DNA from: Marisa cornuarietis
Lineage: Eukaryota; Mollusca; Gastropoda; Architaenioglossa; Ampullariidae
DNA length: 64,000 bases
NCBI GenBank assembly: GCA_004794655.1
Contig: SMMW01000037.1
Coordinates: 310,001 to 374,000, forward strand
Direction: 5' to 3'
Both the position numbers and the translations under genes were made by a program. Below, piece by piece: positions 1 through 15,100 of the stretch (positions are counted from its first letter, which is position 1; each line of letters begins with the position of its first letter). Under the pieces are notes generated by a model. The model worked only from the letters and a program-made list of their open reading frames with translations, did no database searches and was not told where the DNA came from.

Positions 1-497
1 TTCTTCTTCCTCCTCCTCCTCCTCTTCTTCATTTTTTACTTCTACTACTGTGTTATGATTACCGTTGATATTGTTTAAGTCTTGAAACAGTCAAAGTCTT
101 TACCTCGTAGCTGCCCATGAAGCTTCATTTCTCAGACCAATTTTAAAAAGATGTCGAGCCCTCAAGCCCCACCCTTTCCCATAGGAAGACAGCTGTTAAT
201 CTACTGCCCCCCCTCCCCTGTAGATGTCCTCCACAACAAGCTCTTGATGTGCATGAATTGTAGCTTATAATAGATGTTTCATTAAGACATCTCACTCAGA
301 CATTGTCAGTTTGTACAAGATGCTCGGCTAGGTCTCTGCTACATCAAAAGATGATAGGAGGCATTGAAACTCCTTGATGTAAAGAGAAAATATTTTCCCT
401 TGATCACGAGTGTAAATCTGAGTGTCACACAGAAGAAAGCAAACACCTGCAATTATTATTTTTTCTTTATTTATTATTTATTTTTTTTGCTTTACAG
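1..497. other. Intron or upstream sequence before the first visible exon
   Basis: AT-rich non-coding sequence that opens with a pyrimidine-rich TTC/TCC run (1-32) and ends in the T-rich tract and CAG acceptor at 495-497. No exon with matching phase and splice sites was found. The first visible exon starts in phase 1, so at least one coding exon lies upstream of the window. Confidence 0.6.
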
Positions 498-524
498 TGA
501 GTGCTCGTGGTGGACCAACCCCAA
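498..524 (+). CDS. Exon 1: linker exon (phase 1-1)
   Basis: Preceded by a T-rich tract and TTTACAG, followed by GTAAGT. Its 27 bp encode SARGGPTP after a split codon. It occupies the position of the short linker exon found after each VWA, so another VWA domain probably lies upstream. Confidence 0.65.
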
Positions 525-3500
525 GTAAGTATACAGGGCTTACATCTGTTACACTATAGATGTTTGCGATGTTTGTTCTCGCGCTGTGAGGTTGTTAAGC
601 CGAGAGTAGGGTCCTAGGAAACAGGTGCATATTCAGTACTGAAGACCACGTGCATTTATCTTGTGCTAATGATTCTTTGTTTTGCAGTGGTGGTGGTGGG
701 GGGTGTTTTTAAGCTGCCTGCACAGGTGAGAGGTATGCTCACCTCTACACGCTGTCTCGCTAGTTCATTTCTTTTTTGTCCGGATCATAATTTGTTTTTA
801 AGTCCTTTCGCAGCAGCAACAGCTGCGCTGATGGCGCCCACCCCAACAGCATCAAGTGCGTTTTGCGAAAGGAGTGTGAGGGAGGTGAGGACCTGTGGGT
901 AGGTCTGTGAACTTGCTTGGCACCGAGTACAGCTAGTTAGTCTAGTATGCTGAATGCCTTCACTGTATGCCATGTCCTGGATATATTCATTTCAATTTGT
1001 TTTCTTCTTTTTTCGTTCTTCGACATCGCCGTGGTCTTTACGGTAGAGCACACTCTTCGTTCTATTGCGTCACTTCCTGTTTCCTCTCTTGTGCGTGTCA
1101 CAGGCTTGTTATAGGCGCACTTTCTGCTACCTGACGACAAGGGAGCAGATGAATACCTATGCACCGCACCTGTGTGCCCTTGTCATTGCCTTTGTGTGCA
1201 TGTTGACACTGATATATATATATATATATACTGTATACTGTAGCTGCCTCGTGCCGAGATGTAACAGTCGGCATCTTAGCATGTCATGTGTGTGTACCAC
1301 TCTGTTGTCTGCACATATCTGTATATATATCGAAAATGCATTTGCGATCATTTTTAAGTCTTTTTTCCTCGTGTGCACGCACACACGCACATCCTACCTA
1401 CAGACACACGCATGCACACGCGCGCGCACACACATATGGCTGATGATAGCACACAGCAATCGTTAAATCATTACGTAATCGCGGGCACCCTGTGTTTCCA
1501 GGCTGCAACCCTAGGGTGGATCTAGCCTTTGTTCTGGATGTTTCTAGCTGGGTCACGGCTGAAGACCACGCGTCTATGAAAGAATTCGTAAAACAGATCA
1601 TTCTGTATGCTGACATGGACTCGGGCAATATTCGAGTCGCCCTCGTGCAGCTGGGCTCCACTTCGTCGGTGGTCTTCCACCTGGGGGACCACCTGAAGCG
1701 CCAAGGAGCCTTCTGGGCCGTGGATGCCGCCCCGTATGGCGCAGGCACCGCGCCAATGGACTCCGCCCTCCGGATTCTCGGGTCCGAGGTGTTCGACGTT
1801 GCCATTGGCGACCGACCGGAGGCCAGCAACATCGCTGTCGTTGTCACAGACGGCGTGTCGAGTGGTGGGGTGACAGCTGCAGCAGTCCGACAGGAAATGG
1901 CGTTGCTGCATTCCCGTGGCGTAGATGTTTACGTCATTGGCGTGGGTCCCACGGCTCCCTCCCGTCTGACCTACGTGACGTCACAGCTGGCTGCCAGCCG
2001 AGTCTTCCACGTGCAGCGGTTCTCAGACCTGTCGCAGTCCTTAAGGCAGAAGCTGTCGTTCTGTGCACGCGTTCCCAAAGGTGACACCCGAGTCCACCCC
2101 ACCCCCACCCCCCCACCAGTCGCTAGGCTTGGCCACTGACACTACCGCTGCGGCTTATCGCATCGTCTTGCAGGGAAACTGGTGGACGGAGCTAATGCCT
2201 TGCTTCTGCGCCTGATATTTTATCTCTGTATCATCCGCGCGTTTCGGCCATTTGGTTGTTCCTTCTCACCCATCTTCTGTTAATTCGGACTGCCATGTTT
2301 TACTTCGATCTCGCTTTTATCATTATATTATTATTATTCGTTAGACCTTCCTACTATGGTATATGGGTTTTCACGCTCAGCCTGTCAATATGAAGCTCTA
2401 ATCGATCTGTCTCCATGGTATTGTCTTTGCCAAATTGCTGAAGGATGACCCATGACATATTTTTGTGCTTTTTCACTTCCAAATGCAACTACCGGTGCTG
2501 GGTTTTCAACGACAAGACGGTTTAACTGAGCAGACGATTCTGTGAGGGTGTAGGTGCTTCTAGGCGCTTTGGTAAAGTTGTGTATTATGCCAAAAGTTTT
2601 TTTCAACAGAACGGCAAATAGAATGACTCAGAGTATAGGTGCGGATAACAGGAAACAAGAAAAGAGCACCTGCTTGTGCTGTGTAAAAGGTTTTATTGTA
2701 CTCTGCTGCTTACTGCTTCTATATTATGCACCACGTTTTACAATTTTACTATTTATATTAAAAATGTATTTGATATTTATAGTCTTATTACATTGTCAAC
2801 GCTTTATAGTTGCATTCCAGCATGAACAAATACACTTGTCTCCTTAAATACATTTCTCACCAGCAGAAGGTAAGTCAGCTGTGAACTCTGTCAAGATATT
2901 CAGTAAAAAGTCTCATCTGCTCTGTCAGCTGCATGATTAACCACTTTAATGATTACCTTCTTGTTTCAAGAAAATAAAGAGAGGAATGTGCATCCCGAAT
3001 GTTCATTTTATTCATTGCCTTTCTCACTGAGCTGCTTCTGTATATTTTACTGCGTTTCACAATTGACTTGGCAACACCTTTCTATTCACTTGTACTTACG
3101 TATGTGCAAGTCTGCAAACAAAGTTATATGTTTAAATGTATTTCTATATGTTATGTAAGAGAACTTTCTTCAAATAGTGAAGAGAATATATTTTCTGTAT
3201 GTAAATAACGTAGAAAGGATCTGGATTGTGATCAGATGAAGAAGTTGGAATTGTAAGGAGTTGCCTAGTCACATATCAGCCCGCTTATCACCACTGCATG
3301 TCTCCCTGACTTTAAACACAAATGTATTCTGTTATGTTGCACATCTGCCTTCATTTTGCATTGTTAATGTCACTCTAGACTCTATTTATTCTGTTTTTTG
3401 TTCTAATAACACTTTGTGTACGAAAGTTGTGAACCTTGAACCCGTTTAAGTTTATTTCTGTAATTTTATTTTCTGTGAAATATTTAACTCTCACTCATTT

Positions 3501-6500
3501 TAAATTCTTAAATCCTCAATCATTTTATTCGTTTATTATAACTTAACAGTCATTCTCTCTTTAACTGACTAAATGGACTAATAATATCCTTGCAACCCAA
3601 GAACGACCAATGAAACTTCATTGTTCTTCTACTAATTTGTTTAATCATTTAACAGCAAAATAATAATAATTTTTCTCATAATATAACTTGGCAATAACAT
3701 TAACACTGTTTGCAAATAAAGAGGTAAGATAAAATGTGACCCTGATATTGTTTATGTGAATTTCAAGCCTTTTGATTTTTTTTCTTTCTCTCAGCTGTAA
3801 CCGCACCGATTCCCATTCCACAAACGCTTCCGGAAGAAATCCTAAGTAAGTTCCCAAAACTCCTTTTAACATCATTAATTCAAATTGTTATCCATAATTA
3901 ATCAAAGATATGTTTCAAAACGCGCTAGACGTTTGTACAGCCCCTAAATTCACTCAAAAATAATATTCAAAAATAGTTATCATCCGACGATCGACCAGGT
4001 TAGCTCATGTAAACATAAGCTCCTACAACATCCATCTTTCTATTCTGCTAAATAGATTGACGTTACCTAGCAACGTCCCTTCTGAGAAGTATTGAAGGAA
4101 ATTATGTTTAAGTACTTCTTGGTGCTTCGTGCCAAGAACGGTTGATACAGCAAATGAAGAGAAGTTCAGGTGATATCAGGACACAACATGATAAGGGCAG
4201 ATAACGCACTCCGATAACGAACAAAGGCGATAATGAACGCCCTTTATTTTTAGAGTGTCCCGATGCCCAGGTGGACCTGGTGTTCGTGCTGGACGCCTCT
4301 ACAAAAGTGACTCGAAGCAACTTTCTTGCCATGAAGGATTTCGTCAAAGATTTCCTCTTTATGGCTGACATAGACACTGGCAAGACACGGGTGGGTGTAA
4401 TGATATACAGTACCGAGGCCCATGTTCAGTTCCAGCTCGACATGTACCAGAGCAAAGCGGAAGTGTTCAGAGCCGTCGACGCGATCCCTTATCGCTCCGG
4501 AAGTAGAAACACTGCCGCGGCCCTAAAGTCGGTCCGCACGGAAATGTTTTCGCCCAGTAACGGCGATCGTGGTGCTGCACCCAACGTGGTCCTTCTGATC
4601 ACTGCTGGTGGTTCCAGTGTTAACCCCCCTCGCACCATGTCGGAGGCTGAGCAAGCCAGAGCTGACGGCATCCACATCTACGCTGTTGGCATCGGTCTGA
4701 CGGACACCACAGAACTGGACGGCATCGCCAGCAAACCGTTAGACGAGAACCGTTTTGCCCCAAAAGATTTTGAAGAGCTTCGCAATTTAAGGGACAGGTT
4801 GTTCGCGGCCTATTGTCCCAGTGAGTAACGGACAATCTCGCATGTCTTCGTGTTCTTCCGTTCAGTTTTCAGCTTTTTTTTCTTAACACCAGCAACCGAA
4901 ACCTTTTTAACAAGAAAAAAAAACTTTCCCGAATACAACATACATTCTGTTATACTAATCATAACATGCTTTTAACTTTTTTTTAGAAATGATGTCTTGG
5001 GTGTCAGACTTAATTAACAGCTACTTCTTTTTCTTTTGAAGTTTTCTGTTTAACCCAGACATGAAGTAATTTTTCACAACTGCTGAACCTCGGATTTAGT
5101 CACACCACTGATAACCTGCGAATACTCGGTCCGGACAAATACTATTGGGGCAGCCAGAGAAAACAAACTGTTCTCAACTAACACATTGACACACGCGTCG
5201 TCCTGTAAAGAACCGAGGGAGAACTACTTCAAGAAAAAAAAATTGCATTGGGCATTTTGCTTTTTACTTTTCCCTAGTCAAGAAAAATGTTGTCCGCAAG
5301 CATCAACTTTATTTGATATCACTAATGTAGATCGAAGTGTTTAGCTTTATACTCACATCCCTCATATCATTGAGTTTTGACGTTACAATCTTAGTCCTGT
5401 ATATAGTTCCCTTCTCTGTTAACTTTGAGATTAACCTTTTAGCACATAGTTGTGGGCAGGTCTGTTAAATGTGTGGAAGCTAATATTAGTATTCACAACA
5501 TGAGAATAATTAGAGTCCAAAGTGTTTAACATTCTGGCCCTTCAACAGTAAAAATAGAAATTATTAGCATCCATAACCCCACTGGTGACTTTTCGAAACT
5601 TCATTATTAAATATGACTTTAATGGGTTTAACCGTTAGGTAACAGAAAACCTCCTTTGTTCCTAATATTTAATTGTAGAAAAGGAACAACATAAATACTG
5701 TGTATATAATATAGCCTGTGAAACTTAACCCTTGTTAAAGTTTGTTAAAGATATATAGACTTAGTGTTATACTAATTTTCTTTTAATATTTTAGTTATCC
5801 TTTATAGTATTACTCAGTGAGCGTTTTAATATGGCATGTTGATGTATTAATTTAGTCCAATAATGTGTGAGTGTTGTTTTTGTAGGTGCATGCGGAAGAA
5901 AATAGGATAGTGTAGTGTCCTTAGTGATGTACAAAGTGTTGGATGCCTTCAATGACACTTTTGGGAGAAATGTTTATGGACTTTGATTATTACAGTTTAC
6001 AGAAATATTTGTAATTGTCAATATTTCTTTTTTACAGAGGTCTCACCTACTGTGGCACCAGCAACAGGTAAGACTTTTTCACGGAATTCGGTCTGTAAGT
6101 TTGTGTCGAAAATTAACTTTGCTTATTATGGGAAGCAATGCACTTTTACTCTCTCTCTCACACACACACACACACACAGATTGAAAAAAATGCCAAGAAA
6201 GTGAAAAAAAATAATTTCAATAAATGATACTGACATTGATGTTTGTATTATGCAAATAAGATTTTTAACACATTCCATCGTTTCGTTTAAGCTGCACCTC
6301 CAACTCGCAGGCCGCCACCAGTCTCAGGTGATCTTTTCCTTTTATTTTATATTTAATTAAAAACTTTTGTGTTACAATTTTGGTCATATGAAATATCTAG
6401 GAATATGGACATAGCTGGTCTCCTGTTTTGCTGTAATGTCCAGATGTTAATATTGTACGACTCAGTGATTGTGCAGTAGGTTTACAGCTGTCTCGGTGTT

Positions 6501-9070
6501 TGTTTAAATAAACAAAAATAATAGTCATAAATAAACAGTAATAGTAGTGTTCCTTTGACAGGATTGTTGCATCTGTGTGCTTACCAGCGACTCAGGTGAT
6601 CATCACAATCAGTCAAAAGCAGTGATAGTTATCTAGTCGATTGCCTGCAAAAAAATAATAAATCTGAATACCACTACTAAAAGGATATGCTGCTAAAGTT
6701 GAACGACTTAATGACAAAAATATTTTAAAACTGCCTTAGCAAAAAAAAAAAAAACATGAAAAATTAACTTTGCCAAAAGTGTAAAAAAAAAACTTCAACT
6801 GATTCACATTTTCGTAGAACGATTTACGAAAAAAAAAAGGTGCGAGTTGATGTGATTTTAAAAAATATTTGTTTGGGTTCTTTCCACCTTAATAGTGAGC
6901 TGCTCCCATGCCAAAGTTGATATGGTGTTCGTTCTCGACGCTTCCACCAGTGTGACAGAAAACAATTTCCTGGTGATGAAAGATTTCATCAAGAGTTTCT
7001 TGTTTAATGCTGACATCGACAGCGGCAACGTCCGGGTGGGTATCATCACCTACAGCACCGAAGACAACCTGCAGTTCCACCTCAACGCGTATAGATCGAA
7101 ACTGGACTTGTTTGTAGCCATCGACAACATTCCATACATTCACGGCAGCACCAACACAGCAGACGCCCTGCAGACGATGAGGGAGCAGATGTTCACGGCA
7201 GCCAGCGGCGACCGTCCAGACGTCCCCAATGTCGCCATCGTCATCACCGACGGCGTGTCCAACATCAACTCCCGTCGCACCATCCCGGAGGCGGAGCAGA
7301 GCAGAGCGGCCGGTATTCACATCTACGCCATCGGTATCGGCCTGACAGACACGAAAGAGTTGGACGGCATCGCCAGCAGACCTGTGGAGGACAACAGATT
7401 TGCTGTCCAGGACTTCAATGAGCTGGAAAATCTGCGAGAGAAAGTCTTTGCTTCCCTCTGTCAAGGTAAGTAATACAAAATCGTTTGATTACAAATTCTA
7501 CAATTAAAAAAATAATCATTAATGTTTTGATGTTATAACAGAGACACAAAAAAATTGTGAGGCTGTTTTTGACTTTGGCGGTTTGCTTCGCTCATTGTGA
7601 CTGGGAGCTTTCCTGCCTTTAACTTCAATGTCCAGGAGTAATACTGTGTGACTGTGGCCATATCAAACAGTATGAAACTGTCTTATCGGCTCAGAGTAGC
7701 AGCAGCAGCATGTCGATAAATATTTCTTTGATAATTGCAACTATATATTCAAACGCGATTTCAGACTTAACACCAGCAACTTTACCACCAACTCCAGCTA
7801 CCGGTAAGCCATTTGTTTAAAGAAATGATTTCTAAAAAAATATATAATAGTATGACAACTAAAAATATATCTATGTGTACAACCTCTTCGTAGTTAAGAC
7901 TGTTGACGCTTTCGTCTAATTTCATCGGATACTAGACTTCTTAACGATGTTTTTATTATTAGAGAGCATATTTATATAACACCGTTTCAAGCCGGACTCA
8001 AAGCGCTTCACACACACACACACACAGGTGCACTCTATATTAGAAACACAAAGGGAGGTTACTCGACGGCTTGTTAGGCATGTGAGTACCACCACTCTTC
8101 TTCTCCATAAAGACACCCACAAGCGCGTGCACGATGACTCCGATAATCTGAGTGTTCACTTTGATGCAAACGATCTCAGCACAGTAGTCACCTTAGCAAC
8201 CATTGTCACTGAAGATCAAAACTGTCACATGATAAAGGACTACCTGGGTGAAGCTGTCACCAGAATTAGGCAACCATTTCTGGCATTTAGACCAGCCACA
8301 GTCGTAGTTAGAGGCAAAAAACAAAAACTTGTGCGACACAGATGATATCGATGAATATCACAGCAGTGATCACAGGTCAGACAAAATAAATCATCTCACA
8401 CTTCAGACATCCAGACGGACATTATCTCACATTTGAAAATCGTCTGTCAGACAAGAAAACACATCGAAGAACAGATTTTGCAGCCAGAATATGAAGCCTG
8501 TCCAAAGATCTCACTCACAGAAACAAAGTGCAAACAGACAGTCAAACATTTAGTTTCTAGAGAAGTCAGCGCTTTGTTAGGTTCTTCCAGTCTCATGGTC
8601 TTTGCTGCTGGTGATTACATGTCGACTGTTGGAAATTAAATGCCAACTGTTTGTAATCACTTGTAGCCTGTTAGCCATCCTATTGTACTATTTTCCCTTT
8701 TCTGAACAAACGAGAGTAAGGCTCCCAATAAAAAAACGCATGCTCATGTATTTTAAAGGGGGCTCCTTAAATCCTTAAAAAGCTTAAATCCTTAGAAAGT
8801 AGCACAACTAACAACAACAACAACAAAATACATTCACTGTTTTTAACGATACTAGCAGAGGAAAGATTCGAGTGAGCAGGTGCCATTGATGTATAATACA
8901 AATTGTCAAGTAAATTTCTTTTTTTGTCCTTTTGTGTTCCTACATATTAAATACTCTGACAATCTTGGTTGCAGAGGCTCCACGTCCGCAGACACCCCCG
9001 CCACCTGTTGTCTGTAAGTTTTGCTTACTGGAAAAAATATAGTCGTTCTTCGCTATTCGAATTTTCTCTG

Positions 9071-9158
<88 letters not shown>

Positions 9159-12100
9159 CACGATCCCCTTACTGTAACGAAGGGCGCCTATTCCTATAGG
9201 TATACTGAACCGAGAAAATTAAAGTTAGAAAAGTGTTGACAACATTACCAAACTCTGTCCCACGTGTAAACATCGACATTTTGATCAGTGTGACTGAAGA
9301 AAATTTCATCGTCACAACATATTAATTTTGAAAACCTTAATTAATAATAATCTAATACAATGCCATATCTCACCCGCATGATATTAATGATATCAACAAC
9401 AATGATAATAATAATAATAATGATGGGGAGAAATTGAAGAAACCAACCAAGACGACAGGGGAAAAAAGGGATAAGGCGTGGAAACGAGAATAATAATAAT
9501 GACAAAACGTCTAGTGCTATCTAATTAACAACTGAACGAATACAGTACTCCGTTATCCAACAAGTCCATGAAATTTAAATAAATGCATAAATTATGGGTT
9601 AAAGACAGAAGAAAACTGACGACCAGATTTGTCTGCGCGTCTCGTGATCAAACAATCGACTCAAAAAATCCAAAGTAACTTAAAATAAAAAAAAATCCAA
9701 AGAAATCTGGAGAGTTAGTCGCCTCAGTTCGATAAGTCCGATATCACCCTCCTTATCATATACTTGAAGTATTTAAGCTTTCTGATCAGGTGAAAGGTCT
9801 GATACTGACGTGTATTTCCATCCTACATCTGTTTTCATAACTCCTTTTAAAATAAAAAAAAAAGATCGCAGCAGTTGATGATCAAAATATTCCGTATAGC
9901 AAATTCTTCATTCTCTTTCAGCATGTGACGATGCCAAAGTCGATTTGGTGATTGTGTTGGACGCTTCGACAAGTGTTACTGAAAGCAACTTCCTGTTGAT
10001 GAAGGACTTTCTTAAAGACTTCCTCCTCAAGGCGAACATTGACAACGGCAACGTCCGGGTGGGTATCATCACCTACAGCACCGAAGACAACCTGCAGTTC
10101 CACCTCAACGCGTATAGATCGAAACTGGACTTGTATGTAGCCATCGACAACATTCCATACCAACACGGCAGCACCAACACAGCAGACGCCCTGCAGACGA
10201 TGAGAGAGCAGATGTTCACGGCAGCCAGCGGCGACCGTCCAGACGTCCCCAATGTCGCCATCGTCATCACCGACGGTGTGTCCAACATCAACTCCCGTCG
10301 CACCATCCCGGAGGCGGAGCAGAGCAGAGCGGCCGGTATTCACATCTACGCCATCGGTATCGGCCTGACAGACACGACAGAGTTGGACGGCATCGCCAGC
10401 AAACCGGTGGACGAGAACCGTTTTGCTGTACAAGACTTCGAGGAACTGCGAGTCCTTAGAGACAAAGTCTTCTCAGCTCTTTGCACAAGTATGTTTACTT
10501 CTTCCTTAAAGTTTATTTAATCGCTTGGCCTTAGACTTGTTTAGATCGTGGGTGGTATTTCCCACTAACCTACTTTTAACTGCAAATTTTTCCCTCTTAC
10601 TTATTCCAGTAGTCGTCTGTACATCAAATAAAGTATTTTGAAGCGTGCGGCAAATTTTGAAACTGTTTGAAATAAGCTGTGAAGTGACTTTCGTTATTTC
10701 AGAACGTTTACCACCTCCACCATCTACAACTGATCGGCCGAGTAAGTCTTAAGTCACCTGTGACATAATCTATACAGTCACAGATGTACCTCCAGTTTTC
10801 TGTAAATAAAATTCACAGCATACCTTTGACCTGCGCAGACACTAGCTTACTCTTCCTTCTTTATGCATTCTAAAGAAATCTGGTTTTAGAGTTCTCCTTC
10901 TTCTCATCATTACAGTTAACTGATGGAATAAATGAGAAAATATAAACACGCAACTTATATCTCTAATCCTTAGAGCTAAAAAGTTTTCTTTTCCCATTGT
11001 TCTGTTAGAATAAAGACAAGGTGCCCTCGTGATAACCTAAAATCCAATATTCTCCACTGATTTGTTAGCCTCCACCTACCATCCAGGGAATAATAGCCTT
11101 GCCCAATAATTTCGCAGTGAAGATAATTACGAAAAGCCATATTTTGGCGAGAAAGAGTCCTAGTTTACAGAGATGGGTCTATTCTTGGCAAATTGTTTGC
11201 TCGTTCGCTTAGCAAGGTGGTCGCATCTCTGCTTTTCTACTCGACTCTTGCAAAGTCTTTTGCACGGCCAATAGGAAATAGAAATGCGGCTTATACCAGT
11301 CCCATATTGTTCAGCGAAGCCAGTGCCTCAATGGCATGTGCATTTTAAAGAAGCAGCGGAAATGTGCTTTAATGTCCAGTAATGGTTACCTCCCGTCTCC
11401 ATCGTCAGCCATTGCGCAATGCCATTGGTTTAAAATGTTTAGTGTTTTCAGTTCAACCTAGCTTATGATCCCAACACTAGATTCTTTCATGTTACTGAGG
11501 CTACAGGAGATAAGGGGAGAGAGAGCGGGGGTGAGGAATAGGAGTATATAATAATTAGCTGATCTTTGTATTTGGTCCAAAGTTTTGACCTCGTGTGCGA
11601 AGGCTATCTCTTACATTATCATTCTTCGTGAAGGACAAGACGCATCCTCCTCTGAAAACAGCATAAATCAAACAAACTCAGTCGCAGTTCCAATAACGGC
11701 AGGTCTCAATCCAACTATTAATTGATCATACTGGTCGGTAGTACATGTGCTTAGTCATTGAATTCTCCTGAAAAAAATTGTTAAACCTCTCAAATTCTAC
11801 TTTACAGAGCCTCCACCCCTGACACTACCGCCAATCCGTAAAGGTTTGTAAAAGATTTACCGTCTTCTTTAGTTGGTTCTTTCTCTTCCATTCCTTCCTT
11901 GTCTGCGTGTGTGGGTGTGTGAATATATGACTGTATATGTTTGTAGCTATGTTAATGTCAAGTGTAAAAATGTGTCACTGTTTGTTCTGTGTCAGCCCAT
12001 GGACATGTATCTGTTAATGGACGTCGAGTCGAAGTTGTATTCGTTTGACTGTGTTCCTATGTGCGTCCAGGTCGGACAGTTTGTGTGTGAGTGGTTGGGG

Positions 12101-15100
12101 GTGTTTTTATGTGTGTGTTTGTATGTGTGTGTTCTTAATAATGACGATCATGGTAACAATGACAATGTTCTGTAGTTTTTCTTACAAATCAAAGCAGCAA
12201 ACGTTTCTTTCACTTTATAACTAAGAGCTGAAAGTAACTGAATTTTGTATTCTTACTCCTAATATACAGTAAAACACACAAATTTTGTAACAAACAACAA
12301 AACCTTTTCCTGAAGATTCTCTAGACAAAAGACTCAAAATCTTTAATATTCAAAGGAAAGTGACTCTGTGTCTGTACATTTCTACAGGTTGTGATGAGGC
12401 CGAGATAGACCTCGTCTTCGTTCTGGACGCTTCCACCAGTGTGACAGAACCCAACTTTCAGCTTATGAAGGACTTCGTCAAAGATTTCCTCATCATTGCT
12501 GACATCGATAGGGGCAATGTTCGAGTCGGAGTCGTCATCTACAGCACCGAGGTTTACGTCCAGTTCCAGCTCAACACCTACAGGACCAAGGCGGAAGTCT
12601 TCACCGCCATAGAGAACATCCCATACCGCCACGGCAGCACCAACACGGCCGGTGGTCTCCAAGCGATGAGGACGCAGATGTTCACACCTGCCAACGGCGA
12701 TCGTGCTAACGTCCCCAACATCGCCATCGTGGTGACAGACGGCGTATCCAACATCAACTCTCGCCGTACCATCCCTGAAGCCGAACAGGCCAGAGCTGAA
12801 GGCATCCACATCTACGCCATCGGTATTGGTCTGACAGACACGACAGAGTTGGACGGCATCGCCAGCAAACCGGTGGACGAGAACCGCTTTGCTGTCCAAG
12901 AGTTCAGTGAACTGAGAGTCCTGAGAGACAAGGTGTTTTCAGCGTTTTGTGGTGAGTGGACTTTACTAACACTTACATGAACATTTTTATGTGGCATTTG
13001 TTTTGACTAAGCGACGCAGATCATCTTTTCTCATTTTGCTTTCGATATAATTTTAATCTGTGAACATTTACTACTGTACATTGTGTGTCCTTGCGCCTCT
13101 TTATGAACCGTTTTATATATGTGTGTGCATTTCTATTATCTACAGCTATACCAACTTCAAAAGGTACAGTTTTCAATGAATAATTGTTTTGATTTTTTTT
13201 GCCTTCACTTACCGTCTGGCGGTTTTAATCCATCAAAGAAACGTGCAATTTATACATGTCAGCTGTTAGGAGGTTAGATTAGATACAAATTTGTAATTCG
13301 CATGTTTTTCTATTAAACCCTTTAACGGGGCAAATCTAAACAGATGTTTGAACATGTCTGACAAAATTTTTATGTAACCATGATAAAATATCTTAAGAAA
13401 ACCTGGTTAAACCTTCGTGATGTTTGTCCGCCTAAAACGTTGCTCTACATAGGAGTTTATACATACACATGGTGATCAGCAGTTACACATGGCAGCTCAT
13501 GACTATCCACAGTTTGGTGAGATTTGTTGTTTTTTTTTACTTTTCGTCGTGATACAAGACTTTTTGTGGGAAGTTTTCACAATAAAAGTTCCTTCTCTTT
13601 CAGCTCCAACGCCACCTCCAATTACCCTTCCTCCAATTAAAAAAGGTACGCACCCGTTCCTTTTAATTAAAGAAAAGGCACCTAATGAATGACACACCTC
13701 AATAATTTTAACACCAGCAAAACAATATTATCAAACAATACGCTCGGAATGTCAGCGATATCTTATTTAGAATACAGCCATTAAAAACAATGTAAGCTTG
13801 TGATAAAACTTTCTAATATTCCGTTCTCCCTCATACTAATTAATGACATGGATACCAACACGGGTCAAATGAATCGACGTTTAATGAGTTACTGTAGACA
13901 TCAGGATTCAAAAATAACTGCCGTAAAAAGGATGTGACGAAATAATTGTTAAAAACAGGATGTGACGAGGCAGAGATCGATCTGGTCTTCGTTCTGGATG
14001 CCTCCACCAGTGTGACAGAACCCAACTTCCAGCTCATGAAGGACTTTGTCAAAGATTTCCTCATCATCGCTGACATCGATAGGGGCAATGTTCGAGTCGG
14101 AGTCGTCATCTACAGCACTGAGGTCTTTATCCAGTTCCAGCTCAACACCTACAGGACCAAGGCGGAAGTCTTCACCGCCATCGAGAACATCCCTTACCGC
14201 CACGGCAGCACCAACACAGCCGGTGGTCTCCAAACAATGAGGACGCAGATGTTCACACCTGCCAACGGCGATCGTGCAAACGTCCCCAACATCGCCATCG
14301 TGGTGACAGACGGCGTGTCCAACATCAACTCTCGCCGTACCATCCCTGAAGCCGAACAGGCCAGAGCTGAAGGCATCCACATCTACGCCATCGGTATTGG
14401 TCTGACAGACACGACAGAGTTGGACGGCATCGCCAGCAAACCGGTGGACGAGAACCGCTTTGCTGTCCAAGAGTTCAGTGAACTGAGAGTCCTGAGAGAC
14501 AAGGTGTTTTCAGCGTTTTGTGGTGAGTGGACTTTACTAACACTTAAATGAACATTTTATGTGGTATTTATTTCAACAAAGCAAAGCAGATCATCTTTGC
14601 ACAATTTGCTTTTCGAAATAATTTTAATCTGTTAAATAACGGTAACATTTACCACTTGTACAAAATGTGACCTTGCTCCTATTTATGTACTGTCATATAT
14701 ATTTGTGCCCATTTCTGTTATTTACAGCTATACCAACTTCAAAAGGTACAGTTTCTAATGTATAATATTTTCGCCTTCACAACCCGTCTGGCCGTTTAAA
14801 TCCGAATAAGAAACGTGCGATCGATACACATGGTAGCGGTTAGACAGAGATTAGATTAAATACAGCTTTTTAATCTGCATGTTCTCCTATTAACCTCTTT
14901 AACGGGACCAATCTGAACAGACGTATGAACATGCTTGACAAAATTTTTCTAAAACCTTCATAAAACATCTTAGCAAACTTGATCCAGCGTTCATGATATT
15001 TGTCCGGCTACAAAGTTCCTCTACATAGTACTCTGTAAACCCCACATGACCAGTAGCAAAGCTACACAGCAGCTCATGACTGCCTATACTTTGTTGAAAT

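Noticed and set aside
688..725. Possible exon TGGTGGTGGTGGG... between TTTGCAG and GTGAGA
   Set aside because: Its 38 bp would break the phase 1-1 rule that all other linkers obey, and the GT-rich start looks like simple sequence.
8028..8639. Two open frames of 105 and 68 codons in the intron before exon 10
   Set aside because: No domain, no splice support, and they lie next to a repeat-like segment.
9071..9158. Tyr/Leu/Ser/Ile repeat protein on the minus strand
   Set aside because: It is a translated GATA microsatellite.
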